Part shown: positions 8,125 through 16,030 of the stretch, in pieces
Layout of the letters: every line of letters begins with the position of its first letter
How positions within the stretch are numbered: position 1 is the stretch's first letter
Assembly: GCA_902783365.1 (NCBI GenBank)
Contig: CACZQL010000044.1
Coordinates: forward strand, 1-39,098
DNA from: an uncultured Bacteroidia bacterium
GTDB taxonomy: Bacteria > Bacteroidota > Bacteroidia > Bacteroidales > F082
Direction: 5' to 3'
DNA: 39,098 nucleotides
Made by a program: the position numbers and the translations under genes
The notes under the pieces: model-generated
The model's database searches: none
What the model was told of the DNA's origin: nothing
Seen by the model: the letters and a program-made list of their open reading frames with translations, nothing else

Positions 8125-9612
8125 CTATCTTTTTTCAGCGGGATGGATAAAAGCGATGATTTCACTGATGCTCAATAGTTTGGTGACAAACACCAAAACG
8201 ACGTTGACAATGAAGCCGATAGCAAACGAAATCAGCCAGTTGAGTCCCGTCAGTTTGCTCAGCCAGGTGCAAAGGGCCACACTGCCCAAGAAGAGGAGCA
8301 AGTGGAGCCAATATTTGGAGCCGAGTCTCAAATGGAATATTTTTTCGGAAAGGAGGTATTGCGCGAAGGCGGTGATAATCTGCACGCAGAGACTCGTGAA
8401 AGCGGCACCGACGGAGAGGAATCTTGGAATGACGATGAGATTCAGAAGGATGTTGATGGCCACCCCCGACGCGGCCACAAGGTTGAGTTGCCGGAGGTTT
8501 CCGTTGGCCGTGAGCAAAGTGCCAAACACGTAAGTGGTTGATAAACAGAAGAAACTGCCCATCAGAATAGGAAACACCTTGGCATATTGCCCGATGCGTA
8601 GCAGATAGGCGGCTTCGGTTTCCCCGTCTTCGGGATGATACATCGTCCGCATGATTTCCTGGTTGTAAAACACGCACATGATGAGCACGATGCCCGCCAT
8701 GGCCACAATGACATTGAACGAGGTCTTGACCAGATTGTTTAGCTCCGTCTTGTTTTTCAACGTGGCGGTGAACATCGGTAAAAGCATGATGGCGAACAGG
8801 TTGGAGATATTGTTGCCGGCGTCGAACAGTCGGTAGGCACGGCTGTAGATGCCCGCCTGCACCCCTTTGTCGTCGAGCAAACGCTCCAAAAGGAAGGGCT
8901 CCACCCGGCTGTAAACACTCATCAAAAGCACCAACAGGGCGAACGGAAGGCTCTGCCGCAGGATGTCGCGGAAAAAGGCAAAGTTGATGCTGAAACGGAG
9001 ATGGTCGGCATGCCGCAACACGATGACCAAGGCGAACACCAACGTGCAGATGTAGGCCAAGGTCTGGGCTTGCAAATACCAAACGATGTTGAACCGCTCC
9101 TTGGGGAACCATCCACTCCACAAGACCAGACTCATGATGACGATGGCCAGCACCCGGTCGAAAACCGAGAGAATGCTGTCCTGCTTGAACAACAGCAAGC
9201 CCTGGATATTGGACCTCAGGTACAGGATGAATGACAGCAGGATCTGGTTTAACCCACACCAAAACAGTAATTTAAGATGGAGTCCATCGCGATAGCCGCA
9301 GAGATAGCCAATCAAGAAAATGACTACGGCGTAGAGGATGCCTAAGATGAGCTTGATCTCAGTGAGCCCTCCAAAATGTTTCGAGAGCATCTTGGGGTCC
9401 TGCGCGATGTTGCGGCTGTTGAAATTCGTGATGCCAAGGTCGAGCAGGATATAAAACAGGTACGAGAAATTGAAAATGGACTGGTAAATCCCGTAGGAGG
9501 AGTCGCCCAACAGATTCTGCACCTCCCGGTCGATGCCAAGAATCCAGAATGGCTTCACCAACAAGTTGAGAAACAAGAGGAAAATGATATTCTTGATGAA
9601 GCGATTCTGCAT
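8125..9612 (-). CDS. Oligosaccharide flippase, Wzx-like (MOP superfamily)
   Basis: A 495-aa polytopic membrane protein with about 12-14 hydrophobic helices, belonging to the polysaccharide-export branch of the MOP/MATE superfamily. Supporting features are the N-terminal LLFLNLLVKPFWILGIDREV, the YGIYQSIFNFSYLFYILLDLG segment with GITNFNSR after it, and the mid-protein SVYSRVEPFLLERLLDDKG, which matches flippases that carry lipid-linked sugars across the inner membrane. It precedes the two Wzz-like genes and the polymerase/ligase on the same strand, 72 bp away with an internal promoter. A -7 box TACTTTTGC lies at 9642-9634, about 20 bp before the ATG, with no clear TTG. Its substrate (O-unit or other lipid-linked oligosaccharide) is unknown. 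Confidence 0.82.
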   Translation of the reverse strand: MQNRFIKNIIFLLFLNLLVKPFWILGIDREVQNLLGDSSYGIYQSIFNFSYLFYILLDLGITNFNSRNIAQDPKMLSKHFGGLTEIKLILGILYAVVIFLIGYLCGYRDGLHLKLLFWCGLNQILLSFILYLRSNIQGLLLFKQDSILSVFDRVLAIVIMSLVLWSGWFPKERFNIVWYLQAQTLAYICTLVFALVIVLRHADHLRFSINFAFFRDILRQSLPFALLVLLMSVYSRVEPFLLERLLDDKGVQAGIYSRAYRLFDAGNNISNLFAIMLLPMFTATLKNKTELNNLVKTSFNVIVAMAGIVLIMCVFYNQEIMRTMYHPEDGETEAAYLLRIGQYAKVFPILMGSFFCLSTTYVFGTLLTANGNLRQLNLVAASGVAINILLNLIVIPRFLSVGAAFTSLCVQIITAFAQYLLSEKIFHLRLGSKYWLHLLLFLGSVALCTWLSKLTGLNWLISFAIGFIVNVVLVFVTKLLSISEIIAFIHPAEKR

Positions 9613-9713
9613 GATGTGTCGTGAATTCAGAGTGCAAAAGTAGGAAATTTTTGTTTTTCCATAGTTTTTCGGTATGGCATTTGTAAAATATTAGTACTTT
9701 TACCCCTTGAAAA

Positions 9714-9998
9714 ATGCTTGAAGAGATGAACAGGGAACAGGAAGCCTTCGATACTATGACGGAGGAACTTATTGAGAATGAGAAGAGTCTGATACTTTTA
9801 AACGACGACCATAATACTTTCGACTACGTAATCAAGACCTTGGTGGAGGTGTGCGACCATACCTACGAACAGGCCGAGACCTGCGCATGGATTACCCATT
9901 TTAAGGGAAAATGCGCCATCAAGCACGGGACGTTCGAGGAACTGAAGCCGTATTACGACGCCATGCTCGACCATCAACTGTATGTGACCATCCAATAA
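9714..9998 (+). CDS. clpS: ATP-dependent Clp protease adaptor ClpS
   Basis: A 94-aa protein matching ClpS, the N-degron recognition adaptor that delivers substrates to ClpA/ClpC in the cytoplasm. The core LILLNDDHNTFDYVIKTLVE corresponds to the ClpS signature with the conserved N-D-D-x-N-T and the Val face that binds Clp. It is followed by the helix ending AWITHFKGKC, where the usual VHxxG reads THFKG. Length is typical. ATG 9714 is used; an ATG at 9726 is possible. TACTTTTAC at 9695-9703 is a candidate -7 box only 11 bp upstream. It is followed 15 bp later by the RelA/SpoT homologue, so the two may be co-transcribed. Confidence 0.88.
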   Translation: MLEEMNREQEAFDTMTEELIENEKSLILLNDDHNTFDYVIKTLVEVCDHTYEQAETCAWITHFKGKCAIKHGTFEELKPYYDAMLDHQLYVTIQ

Positions 9999-10013
9999 CT
10001 AATACGCTGTCAG

Positions 10014-11981
10014 ATGAATCCTTACACCGCTGACGAAAGGTGGATGATCCAACAGGCCTACGAGGGCATGTTGTCGGATATCCGGGAACACGTCAATGAC
10101 TCCAAACAACTGAAGCTTATCGACGACGCTTACCACTATTGTCTGGAGAAATATGACGGGAAATATATGGTTTCAGGAAAAGCCTATATGTTCCACTTGA
10201 TCGACATGGCGCGCATCGCCGTGCTGGAGGTGGGATTGGGCTACATGTCGGTGATGGCGGCCTTCCTCCATGGCATCACCTATAAGGAGAACGTGGAAAT
10301 CAGTGAGATAGCGAACCGTTTCGGGAAAACGGTCTCCATCATCCTCTCGGGTTTCGACAAAATCTCCGCGTTGAGGACCGAGAAGGTGGCCTACAACTCT
10401 GACAACTTCAGGGTGCTCTTCCTCTCGCTGGTGGATGATATGCGTTCCGTGCTGCTGAAGGTGGTCCACCGTGTGTATGACGTCCGCAACCAGCAGGATG
10501 TTGATGAAGACCGCCTCGGCAAGTATTTCCATGAGATAAAATACATCTATATCCCTATCGTTCACCGTCTTGGACTATATAAACTCAAGGCCGAGCTGGA
10601 GGAGAGCCTGATGCTCTATGAGAATCCCGAGGAATTTTATGCCATCCAGGCCAAAATCGAAGCCACCAAGGAGAGCCGCCAACATACGGTTGACCTGTTC
10701 CTGAAACCCTTGATGCAAGCCCTTGACCAGGAGAGCGAGAAGAGCCAACGCACCGGAAAGAACCGTTTCACCTACACCGTGAAATGGCGCATGAAGTCCA
10801 TCCCTTCCATCTTTGCCAAGATGAAAGCGCAAAACGTGCCTTTCGAGGAGGTTTACGACCTGCTCGCCGCCCGCGTCATCATCAATTGCGCGAGAAAGGA
10901 CGAGATGGTGTGCTGCTGGACGGTGTATTCGGTGATTACAAATATGTATGAGCCTAATCCTGAGCGTCTTAGAGACTGGATTACCCGTCCCAAGGCCTCT
11001 GGCTACGAGTCACTTCACACCACGGTGAAATTCGACGACAAGCTGTGGTTCGAGGTGCAGATCCGTACCGTGAGGATGGACGAGATCGCGGAGACCGGTC
11101 AGGCCGCCCACTATTTATATAAAGGTGAGAAAGCCGACACCGAAGACTGGCTGCTCAAAGTCAGGGAAGTGTTGGAGAACCCCAGCATAGTTTCGTTCGA
11201 GACCTCCTACCGGTCCAACTTCAAGTCCGACAAAATCTTCATCTTCACCCCGGAAGGCGATCTGAAGATGCTGCCCGTGGGTTCCACGGTGCTCGACTTC
11301 GCCTTTGAGGTGCATACGCATGTGGGGGAGACCTGCAACGGGGCCCGCGTGAACGGAAAAGTGGTGCCTATCCGCCATGTGCTGGTCAACGGCGACAAGG
11401 TGGAGATCTTCACCAACAAGAAACAGTCGCCCAACGCCGACTGGCTCAACTGGGTGAACACCGAGAAGGCGAAAAACAAGATACGACGTTTCCTCAAGGA
11501 GGAGGAACTGAAAGAGTCGGAGGTGGGCAAGGGAATGTTGCACCGCCGGCTGAAGAACTGGAAGATTGCCGTCAACGAGACCCTGATCGAGTCGCTGGTG
11601 AAAAAATTCAAGACCGAAAACGCCCTGCAACTCTATCATAAGATCGCCACCGAGAAAATCGACCTGGCGGCCATCAAGCATTTCCTTTCGGAAGAACTGG
11701 CCCAACCCGTTGAAAGGATGGAGAAAGCCGAACCTGCCGAGACGGAGAGGAAAGAGGTGAACCACGAGGGCGGAGAGAGCCTTTCCATCGGAGAGGATAT
11801 CGACAACGTGAACTTCAAGCTGGCCAAATGCTGCAACCCTGTGCCTGGCGAGAAAGTGTTCGGGTTCGTCACCAACGAGGGCAACATCACCATCCACCGG
11901 GTGGACTGCCCCAACGCCAAAAGCCTGATGGAACGCTATGGCTATCGGATTATCAACGTGAAATTTGGAAAAGGATATTGA
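10014..11981 (+). CDS. Long RelA/SpoT homologue with degenerate hydrolase domain and no ACT domain
   Basis: A 655-aa (p)ppGpp synthetase-family protein. The N-terminal HD domain is damaged: the LLHD motif reads AAFLHGITY (H86-G87), and the K.ADR..N.R motif reads KVVHRVYDVRN, so both metal-binding Asp residues are lost. The synthetase domain (about 250-370) keeps the family core: WRMKSIPSIFAKM, YDLLAARVI (D282), RPKASGYESLHTTV, WFEVQIRT and AAHYLYK. A TGS domain spans about 407-468 (IFIFTPEGDLKMLPVGSTVL). The zinc-finger-like domain has CC at 606-607, H628 and C632. The protein ends at 655, where an ACT domain would begin; the family norm is about 730-750 aa. It is therefore predicted to be synthetase-only. 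The next start codon is 8 bp downstream, so the truncation is not a simple nearby frameshift. Confidence 0.88.
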   Translation: MNPYTADERWMIQQAYEGMLSDIREHVNDSKQLKLIDDAYHYCLEKYDGKYMVSGKAYMFHLIDMARIAVLEVGLGYMSVMAAFLHGITYKENVEISEIANRFGKTVSIILSGFDKISALRTEKVAYNSDNFRVLFLSLVDDMRSVLLKVVHRVYDVRNQQDVDEDRLGKYFHEIKYIYIPIVHRLGLYKLKAELEESLMLYENPEEFYAIQAKIEATKESRQHTVDLFLKPLMQALDQESEKSQRTGKNRFTYTVKWRMKSIPSIFAKMKAQNVPFEEVYDLLAARVIINCARKDEMVCCWTVYSVITNMYEPNPERLRDWITRPKASGYESLHTTVKFDDKLWFEVQIRTVRMDEIAETGQAAHYLYKGEKADTEDWLLKVREVLENPSIVSFETSYRSNFKSDKIFIFTPEGDLKMLPVGSTVLDFAFEVHTHVGETCNGARVNGKVVPIRHVLVNGDKVEIFTNKKQSPNADWLNWVNTEKAKNKIRRFLKEEELKESEVGKGMLHRRLKNWKIAVNETLIESLVKKFKTENALQLYHKIATEKIDLAAIKHFLSEELAQPVERMEKAEPAETERKEVNHEGGESLSIGEDIDNVNFKLAKCCNPVPGEKVFGFVTNEGNITIHRVDCPNAKSLMERYGYRIINVKFGKGY

Positions 11982-11989
11982 TTTTTGAA

Positions 11990-13609
11990 ATGAAAAAAAT
12001 ACTGTTTTTACTCACTTTAGGGCTGATGACTTGGAGCCAGTCGATGGCGCAGGAAAGCGCTTTTCTTCAAGGAACTTACGGAATCGACAAAACCAAGAAG
12101 ATGATTGTTGTAACTGGTAATGAGAATGTTACGGAGACCTGTTCCGTGGAAGGGGTGACCTATCGGTTGTATCGGACTACCTTGCCGGTCATCAACGTTA
12201 CCACCGATGGACCCATCGTGAATACCCCTGCCGTGCATGGCATCATCAGCGTGGCCGACACCTCGGGTACGGTGATCGAGATGCACGCCGGTTTCAAAAT
12301 CAGGGGCAGCTCCTCCCAGCAGTTCGACAAGAAATCGTACCGTGTGGAGCTTTGGGAGGATGCCACAGGCACCGTGATGGCCGACACCACCTTCTTGGGG
12401 ATGCGTAGCGACGATGACTGGAACCTGGAGGCCATGTACAACCAGCCGCTCCGTCTGCGCAACAAGATTTCCAATGAGTTGTGGCGCGAAATCTATCAGC
12501 TGCCTTACCAAGCCTCCGAACCCGAGGCGGCTTCGGGCGTGGCCATGCGATATGCTGACTTGTTTGTCAATGGCGACTATATGGGGGTCTATACCCTGAC
12601 CGAACGTGTGGACCGTAAGTTGTTGGGTCTGAGGAAATACAATGGCAACATCCGCGGCGTCCTCTATAAAGGCAACGGCCCCGGCGCCCCCAGTTTCGAC
12701 TCCCTGCCCGACTACGACAACACCCTCGATGAGTGGGACCAGTTCGAGTGGGTCTATCCCAACGAGGATTCCGCCACCATTGACTGGTCGAGCCTCTACA
12801 GCCTCGTCAACTTCGTGATGAACGCCACCAACAACGCTTTCTATTCCCAATATGCCACCATGCTCGAAAAGGACAATCTCATTGATTATTATATCTTTAT
12901 CAATGCATTGCGGGCTTTGGACAACATGGACCGCAACACCTTCCTGGCACGTTACAAGAAATCGAGCGCCTATTTTTATGTGCCTTGGGACCTGGATGCC
13001 GTCATGGGCAACGACAACAATGGCGAGCATGAGAGCAGTGTCACGGGGCTGATGTCGAACGGACTTTACAACAGGCTGGTGGACGATTGTTCCGCCACGG
13101 GGTTCGCGGCCTCGCTTCAGAACCGCTACAACAGCCTTCGTCAGACAGTGCTGACCAAGGAGCACATCATGGCGATGGCGCGCGACCAGTATGAGGAGTT
13201 GTTGGCCAAGGGTGCCTACGACCGTGAGTCCGAGGCGTGGCCTGAGTATCAGGTGAATGCAGGTGAGCTCGATTACATGGCCGACTGGATAGAGCGTCGT
13301 CTGGCCTATTTGGATGTCGAGTTGAACGAGGCGTGCGGCACTTGGGAGGCTGAGGAATCAACCGGCGACCTTTTTGTGGAGGTGTTTCCCAATCCGGCCA
13401 GCGATCGGGTGAACCTCCGTTTCAGGGAGCGTCCCTCTACGGGAGCCATGGTTCACTTGTATGACATGACAGGCCGTTTGGTGTTATCCACACAAAGTGC
13501 GGCGCAGGCGCTTCAGATCTCCACAGCCGGACTCCCCGACGGGCTTTATAGCTTGGTGGTCCATGCGGGTGAAATACACCATGTAGCCCGTCTGATGGTC
13601 GTCCGATAA
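11990..13609 (+). CDS. CotH kinase-like secreted protein with T9SS C-terminal sorting domain
   Basis: A 539-aa protein. Residues 1-21 are a signal peptide ending MAQ. The middle carries CotH-family motifs: FKIRGSSSQQFDKKSYRVEL, DDDWNLEAMYNQPLRLRNK, ADLFVNGDYMGVYTLTERVD, DYYIFINALRALDNMDRN and YVPWDLDAVMGND. CotH proteins are atypical protein kinases known from Bacillus spore coats, widespread as secreted proteins. The last ~80 residues are a type A T9SS sorting domain (VEVFPNPASDRVNLRF, then YDMTGRLV, LPDGLYSLVV and a final RLMVVR), so it should be exported across the outer membrane and processed there. I chose the ATG at 11990 because it begins the signal peptide; the frame is open further up inside the RelA/SpoT homologue. 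The substrate is unknown. Confidence 0.85.
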   Translation: MKKILFLLTLGLMTWSQSMAQESAFLQGTYGIDKTKKMIVVTGNENVTETCSVEGVTYRLYRTTLPVINVTTDGPIVNTPAVHGIISVADTSGTVIEMHAGFKIRGSSSQQFDKKSYRVELWEDATGTVMADTTFLGMRSDDDWNLEAMYNQPLRLRNKISNELWREIYQLPYQASEPEAASGVAMRYADLFVNGDYMGVYTLTERVDRKLLGLRKYNGNIRGVLYKGNGPGAPSFDSLPDYDNTLDEWDQFEWVYPNEDSATIDWSSLYSLVNFVMNATNNAFYSQYATMLEKDNLIDYYIFINALRALDNMDRNTFLARYKKSSAYFYVPWDLDAVMGNDNNGEHESSVTGLMSNGLYNRLVDDCSATGFAASLQNRYNSLRQTVLTKEHIMAMARDQYEELLAKGAYDRESEAWPEYQVNAGELDYMADWIERRLAYLDVELNEACGTWEAEESTGDLFVEVFPNPASDRVNLRFRERPSTGAMVHLYDMTGRLVLSTQSAAQALQISTAGLPDGLYSLVVHAGEIHHVARLMVVR

Positions 13610-13620
13610 CTGCTGCCTTC

Positions 13621-14697
13621 TTAGATCAACTCCCTCCAGAAATCCTCCGGAAGGTGGATGTTTTCCACTTTGACGGCTCCTGTGAACAGAGGAGCGATTT
13701 CGGCGGGAGTGAAGCCTGCGATGCCGCAACCGATGCGGGTGACGAGGAAGGTCATCTCAGGATGTTCTTTGGCGAAGATGATGAATTCATCCACGTAAGG
13801 TTGGATGGTGTTGACACCGCCTTGCATGGTGGGGATGGCATAGCTCTGGCCTTGGAGTCCGACCCCTTGTCCCCAGATGGCGCCGAACTGATTGACGGCG
13901 ATTCTTGCAGCGCCTCCAGCATGGCGTCCTTCCAGGTTGCTGCCGAAGACAAAAATCTCACCGGGGCGGAGGGTGCTGATGTTGTTGGGCGTGATGCGGT
14001 GCTTGAACGCACTCAAATCGAGGTAGTTTTTGTTTTCGCGGTTGGAGCGGGAACGGAATATCTTGCGAAGTCCCGAACTCATTGCGGAGGTCTTGGAGTG
14101 GTCTTCTGCCATCCTGCTGTACATCATGGTTCTCGACTTGCGCTCCTTGGCCCAGGCCTCTCTCATTCCTGCTTCATCGTCCTCAAAAGCCATGTAGTTG
14201 TCGATGTTGAGCGAGGCGGATGTGGCATGCACGTCCTGGTTGGTGCCGATATAGGCGAAGTTCCAGCCTTCTTCCTCTTTCATGCGTTCCACCAGGGCTT
14301 TTATGGCCGCGCCACTGTATTCTTTTGAGGCGTTCTCCAGTCCGTCGGTGATGATGGTGACCATGGCGGTGGCATCTTCTTTGTCTTTGATTTCGTTATA
14401 CAACTTGTTGATGGAGATTCCCATGGCGTCGTACAAGGGGGTGCAGCAGCAGGGACGGTATTCTTTGGAAGTCAGCTCGCTGACCTTGTCCACCGGGACT
14501 TTGTCATAGACGAGTCGTTTCTCGCAGTTGCAGAAGATCATGAGGGAGACATAGTGTTCTTGGGTTTCGGAGAAGCGTTCCTGGGCGGAGCGGATGCCTC
14601 CCACGGTTTCGTTGAATCCGGCGATGGCGGCCTGGGCGATACTGCCCATGGAACCGCTTTTGTCTAAAATGATGAGGTTGTAGATTTGAGTTTTCAT
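13621..14697 (-). CDS. VWA-domain protein fused to a macro-like (A1S_2505-type) domain
   Basis: A 358-aa cytoplasmic protein without signal or TM segments. Residues 5-190 are a von Willebrand A domain with an intact MIDAS: DKSGS at 12-16, T86 in CTPLYDAMG and D118 in IITDGLEN. A basic linker (about 207-235) leads to a second domain from about 245 to the end: GEIFVFGSNLEGRHAGGAA, then WGQGVGLQGQSYAIPT, and FLVTRIGCGIAGF with EIAPLF. I recognise this second domain from phage and plasmid proteins labelled A1S_2505-like. Its GSN-x-GxH-GxGAA loop resembles macro-domain nucleotide or ADP-ribose pockets; that link is inference. It lies 66 bp downstream of the Nudix regulator with no promoter in between, so it is probably the second gene of that operon. 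Confidence 0.8.
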   Translation of the reverse strand: MKTQIYNLIILDKSGSMGSIAQAAIAGFNETVGGIRSAQERFSETQEHYVSLMIFCNCEKRLVYDKVPVDKVSELTSKEYRPCCCTPLYDAMGISINKLYNEIKDKEDATAMVTIITDGLENASKEYSGAAIKALVERMKEEEGWNFAYIGTNQDVHATSASLNIDNYMAFEDDEAGMREAWAKERKSRTMMYSRMAEDHSKTSAMSSGLRKIFRSRSNRENKNYLDLSAFKHRITPNNISTLRPGEIFVFGSNLEGRHAGGAARIAVNQFGAIWGQGVGLQGQSYAIPTMQGGVNTIQPYVDEFIIFAKEHPEMTFLVTRIGCGIAGFTPAEIAPLFTGAVKVENIHLPEDFWRELI

Positions 14698-14763
14698 AAT
14701 TTTTAATTGTTTAATAGTTTTAGTTAATTTTATAAATGTTTATTCGTTTTCTGTTCTCTGTTT

Positions 14764-15567
14764 TCAAAACTCCAGTCTGAAGTTGTGCATTTCTTTGTAT
14801 TCTTCATAGCGTTTTTGGTTGAAGCGGAAGCGGGTGCCTTTGCGTCGCCGGCTGTCGTCGGCGACAGGTCGGGAAGGGGCGCTGGTGTGAGGGTCGCCAA
14901 ACAGGGCGTCGATGCTCATGCTTTTCATTTCCCGATGCGCTCCGTAATATTCGGTCGGGCTGGCTTCGTCGGCGAAGGACACTTCCTCAAGGATGCCGGT
15001 TTGGAGCATTTTTTTGTAGAAGTTGCGCCGGTCGAAGTGGACGCCGAGGATGGCTTCGTAGAGGCGTTGGAGCTCGGGCATGGTGAATTGCTCGTCGAGG
15101 AGGTCGAAACCGATGGGTTCGAAGTGGATGTCCTCGCGGATTTTCTTCATGGCCTTGCGCAGGATGTAGTCGTGGTCGAAGGCGAGGTGGGGGATCTCGT
15201 CAATGGAAAACCATTGGGCGTTGGCGGCATCATCACCCCCTTTCGCATCGGCTTTCTTGGCGAGCGCGTAAAAAGCAATCGAGATGACACGCTCACGAGG
15301 GTCGCGGTTGACCTCGGAAAAGGCACCGAGTTGTTTCAAATAACGCAAGTCGAGGCTGGTTTCCTCTTTCAGTTCGCGCACGGCACATTGCTCAGCGGTC
15401 TCATCCATGCGGAGAAATCCTCCCGGGAATGCCCATAATCCTTTGAAAGGTTCCACGCCCCGTTGCACAAGCAAGATCTTGAGCTCGTGTCCGTCGAATC
15501 CCAACACCACACAGTCGGTGGCCACCGCAGGGTGGGGGTAAGGGTAAGTGTAAGATTGTGTCTCCAT
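14764..15567 (-). CDS. Nudix-type transcriptional regulator (NrtR/AraR-like, Nudix plus winged helix)
   Basis: A 267-aa protein. Residues 13-150 are a Nudix domain (HPAVATDCVVLGFDG, ILLVQRG, WAFPGGFLRMDE). The Nudix box at 50-72 keeps R64-E65 and E68-E69 but has Ser in place of the usual Gly (EETSL). Residues about 165-235 form the winged helix typical of NrtR/AraR regulators (FTMPELQRLYEAILG, then FDRRNFYKKMLQTGILEE). The C-terminal ~40 residues are basic and rich in R and K. Known relatives sense ADP-ribose (NAD metabolism) or, in Bacteroides, L-arabinose. Because the catalytic glutamates persist, hydrolase activity is possible too. A near-palindrome overlaps its own -7 box, suggesting autoregulation. 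It is divergent from a 113-aa unknown gene and upstream of the VWA/macro-like gene. Confidence 0.85.
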   Translation of the reverse strand: METQSYTYPYPHPAVATDCVVLGFDGHELKILLVQRGVEPFKGLWAFPGGFLRMDETAEQCAVRELKEETSLDLRYLKQLGAFSEVNRDPRERVISIAFYALAKKADAKGGDDAANAQWFSIDEIPHLAFDHDYILRKAMKKIREDIHFEPIGFDLLDEQFTMPELQRLYEAILGVHFDRRNFYKKMLQTGILEEVSFADEASPTEYYGAHREMKSMSIDALFGDPHTSAPSRPVADDSRRRKGTRFRFNQKRYEEYKEMHNFRLEF

Positions 15568-15572
15568 AATGT

Positions 15573-15614
15573 GTAAATTTGACGCAAAATTACAACTTTT
15601 TTTTGAATCTGCAA
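15573..15614 (-). promoter_or_regulatory. Promoter of the Nudix regulator with overlapping near-palindrome operator
   Basis: On the minus strand TTG (15614-15612), 19 bp and TAATTTTGC (15592-15584) form an exact Bacteroidota promoter. A 21-bp near-palindrome, GTAAATTT-gacgc-AAAATTAC (15573-15593, 7 of 8 positions symmetric), covers the -7 box and the start site. That is where a repressor would act. The length fits the ~21-bp sites known for Nudix regulators; the assignment to this protein is inference. Confidence 0.6.
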
Positions 15615-15623
15615 GAAAAATGC

Positions 15624-15663
15624 GTAAAAATTACACTTATATCAAAAATTACTTTATTTTTGC
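15624..15663 (+). promoter_or_regulatory. Promoter of the divergent 113-aa gene with a GTAA-N3-TTAC palindrome
   Basis: TATTTTTGC at 15655-15663 is a good -7 box for the gene starting at 15689. No TTG is present at -33; instead GTAA-AAA-TTAC, a perfect short palindrome at 15624-15634, ends 20 bp upstream of the box. It shares the core AAATTACA with the near-palindrome on the other side of this intergenic region, so both divergent promoters may be bound by the Nudix regulator. Confidence 0.5.
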
Positions 15664-15688
15664 TTTAGAAACAACCAATTTTGAAGCT

Positions 15689-16030
15689 ATGACAGTGAAT
15701 ATTTACGAACAGTACTTTGCCGCGTCGCTCATCGCCAATGAGGTGCCGCGTCGCGCCGCTTTGGTGATGCTCATCAGCGATTCCGAGGCGGGCTACATCC
15801 AATATGTGGCCCAAGTGACTTTTTTCCCCCATAGGTTTGCGGACGACTTCGCCGTGTCATACGACGCCTGTTTCGGCAAAGTCATTTATGAGGCTAAAGG
15901 TCGCCGTTCGAAGAAACGCGAGCAGGCGTTGCTGGAGGGGTTCCGCTCACACATCGACCAGCTTGCCGAAGAGGCAGGCGGAGAGGTGTTTTGGGACCAG
16001 CCGTTACGGGAGGCGAGGAGGGAAGTTTAG
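15689..16030 (+). CDS. Protein of unknown function, divergent from the Nudix regulator
   Basis: A 113-aa protein I do not recognise. It has no signal peptide or TM helix. The N-terminal half is mixed alpha/beta (MTVNIYEQYFAASLIANEVP, then RAALVMLISDSEAGYIQYVAQVTFFPH). The C-terminal half has a basic helix (EAKGRRSKKREQALLEGF) followed by an acidic one. I chose the ATG at 15689, which lies 26 bp after the -7 box; the frame is open to 15569 but crosses both promoters. Its last 4 bp overlap the convergent membrane-protein gene. The shared intergenic region with related palindromes suggests common control with the Nudix regulator and the VWA/macro-like fusion, which is the only clue to its role. 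Confidence 0.7.
   Translation: MTVNIYEQYFAASLIANEVPRRAALVMLISDSEAGYIQYVAQVTFFPHRFADDFAVSYDACFGKVIYEAKGRRSKKREQALLEGFRSHIDQLAEEAGGEVFWDQPLREARREV

Noticed and set aside
12017-13165. 382-aa minus-strand ORF opposite the CotH-like gene
   Set aside because: It has no recognisable domain, while the opposite strand has a signal peptide, CotH motifs and a T9SS domain.
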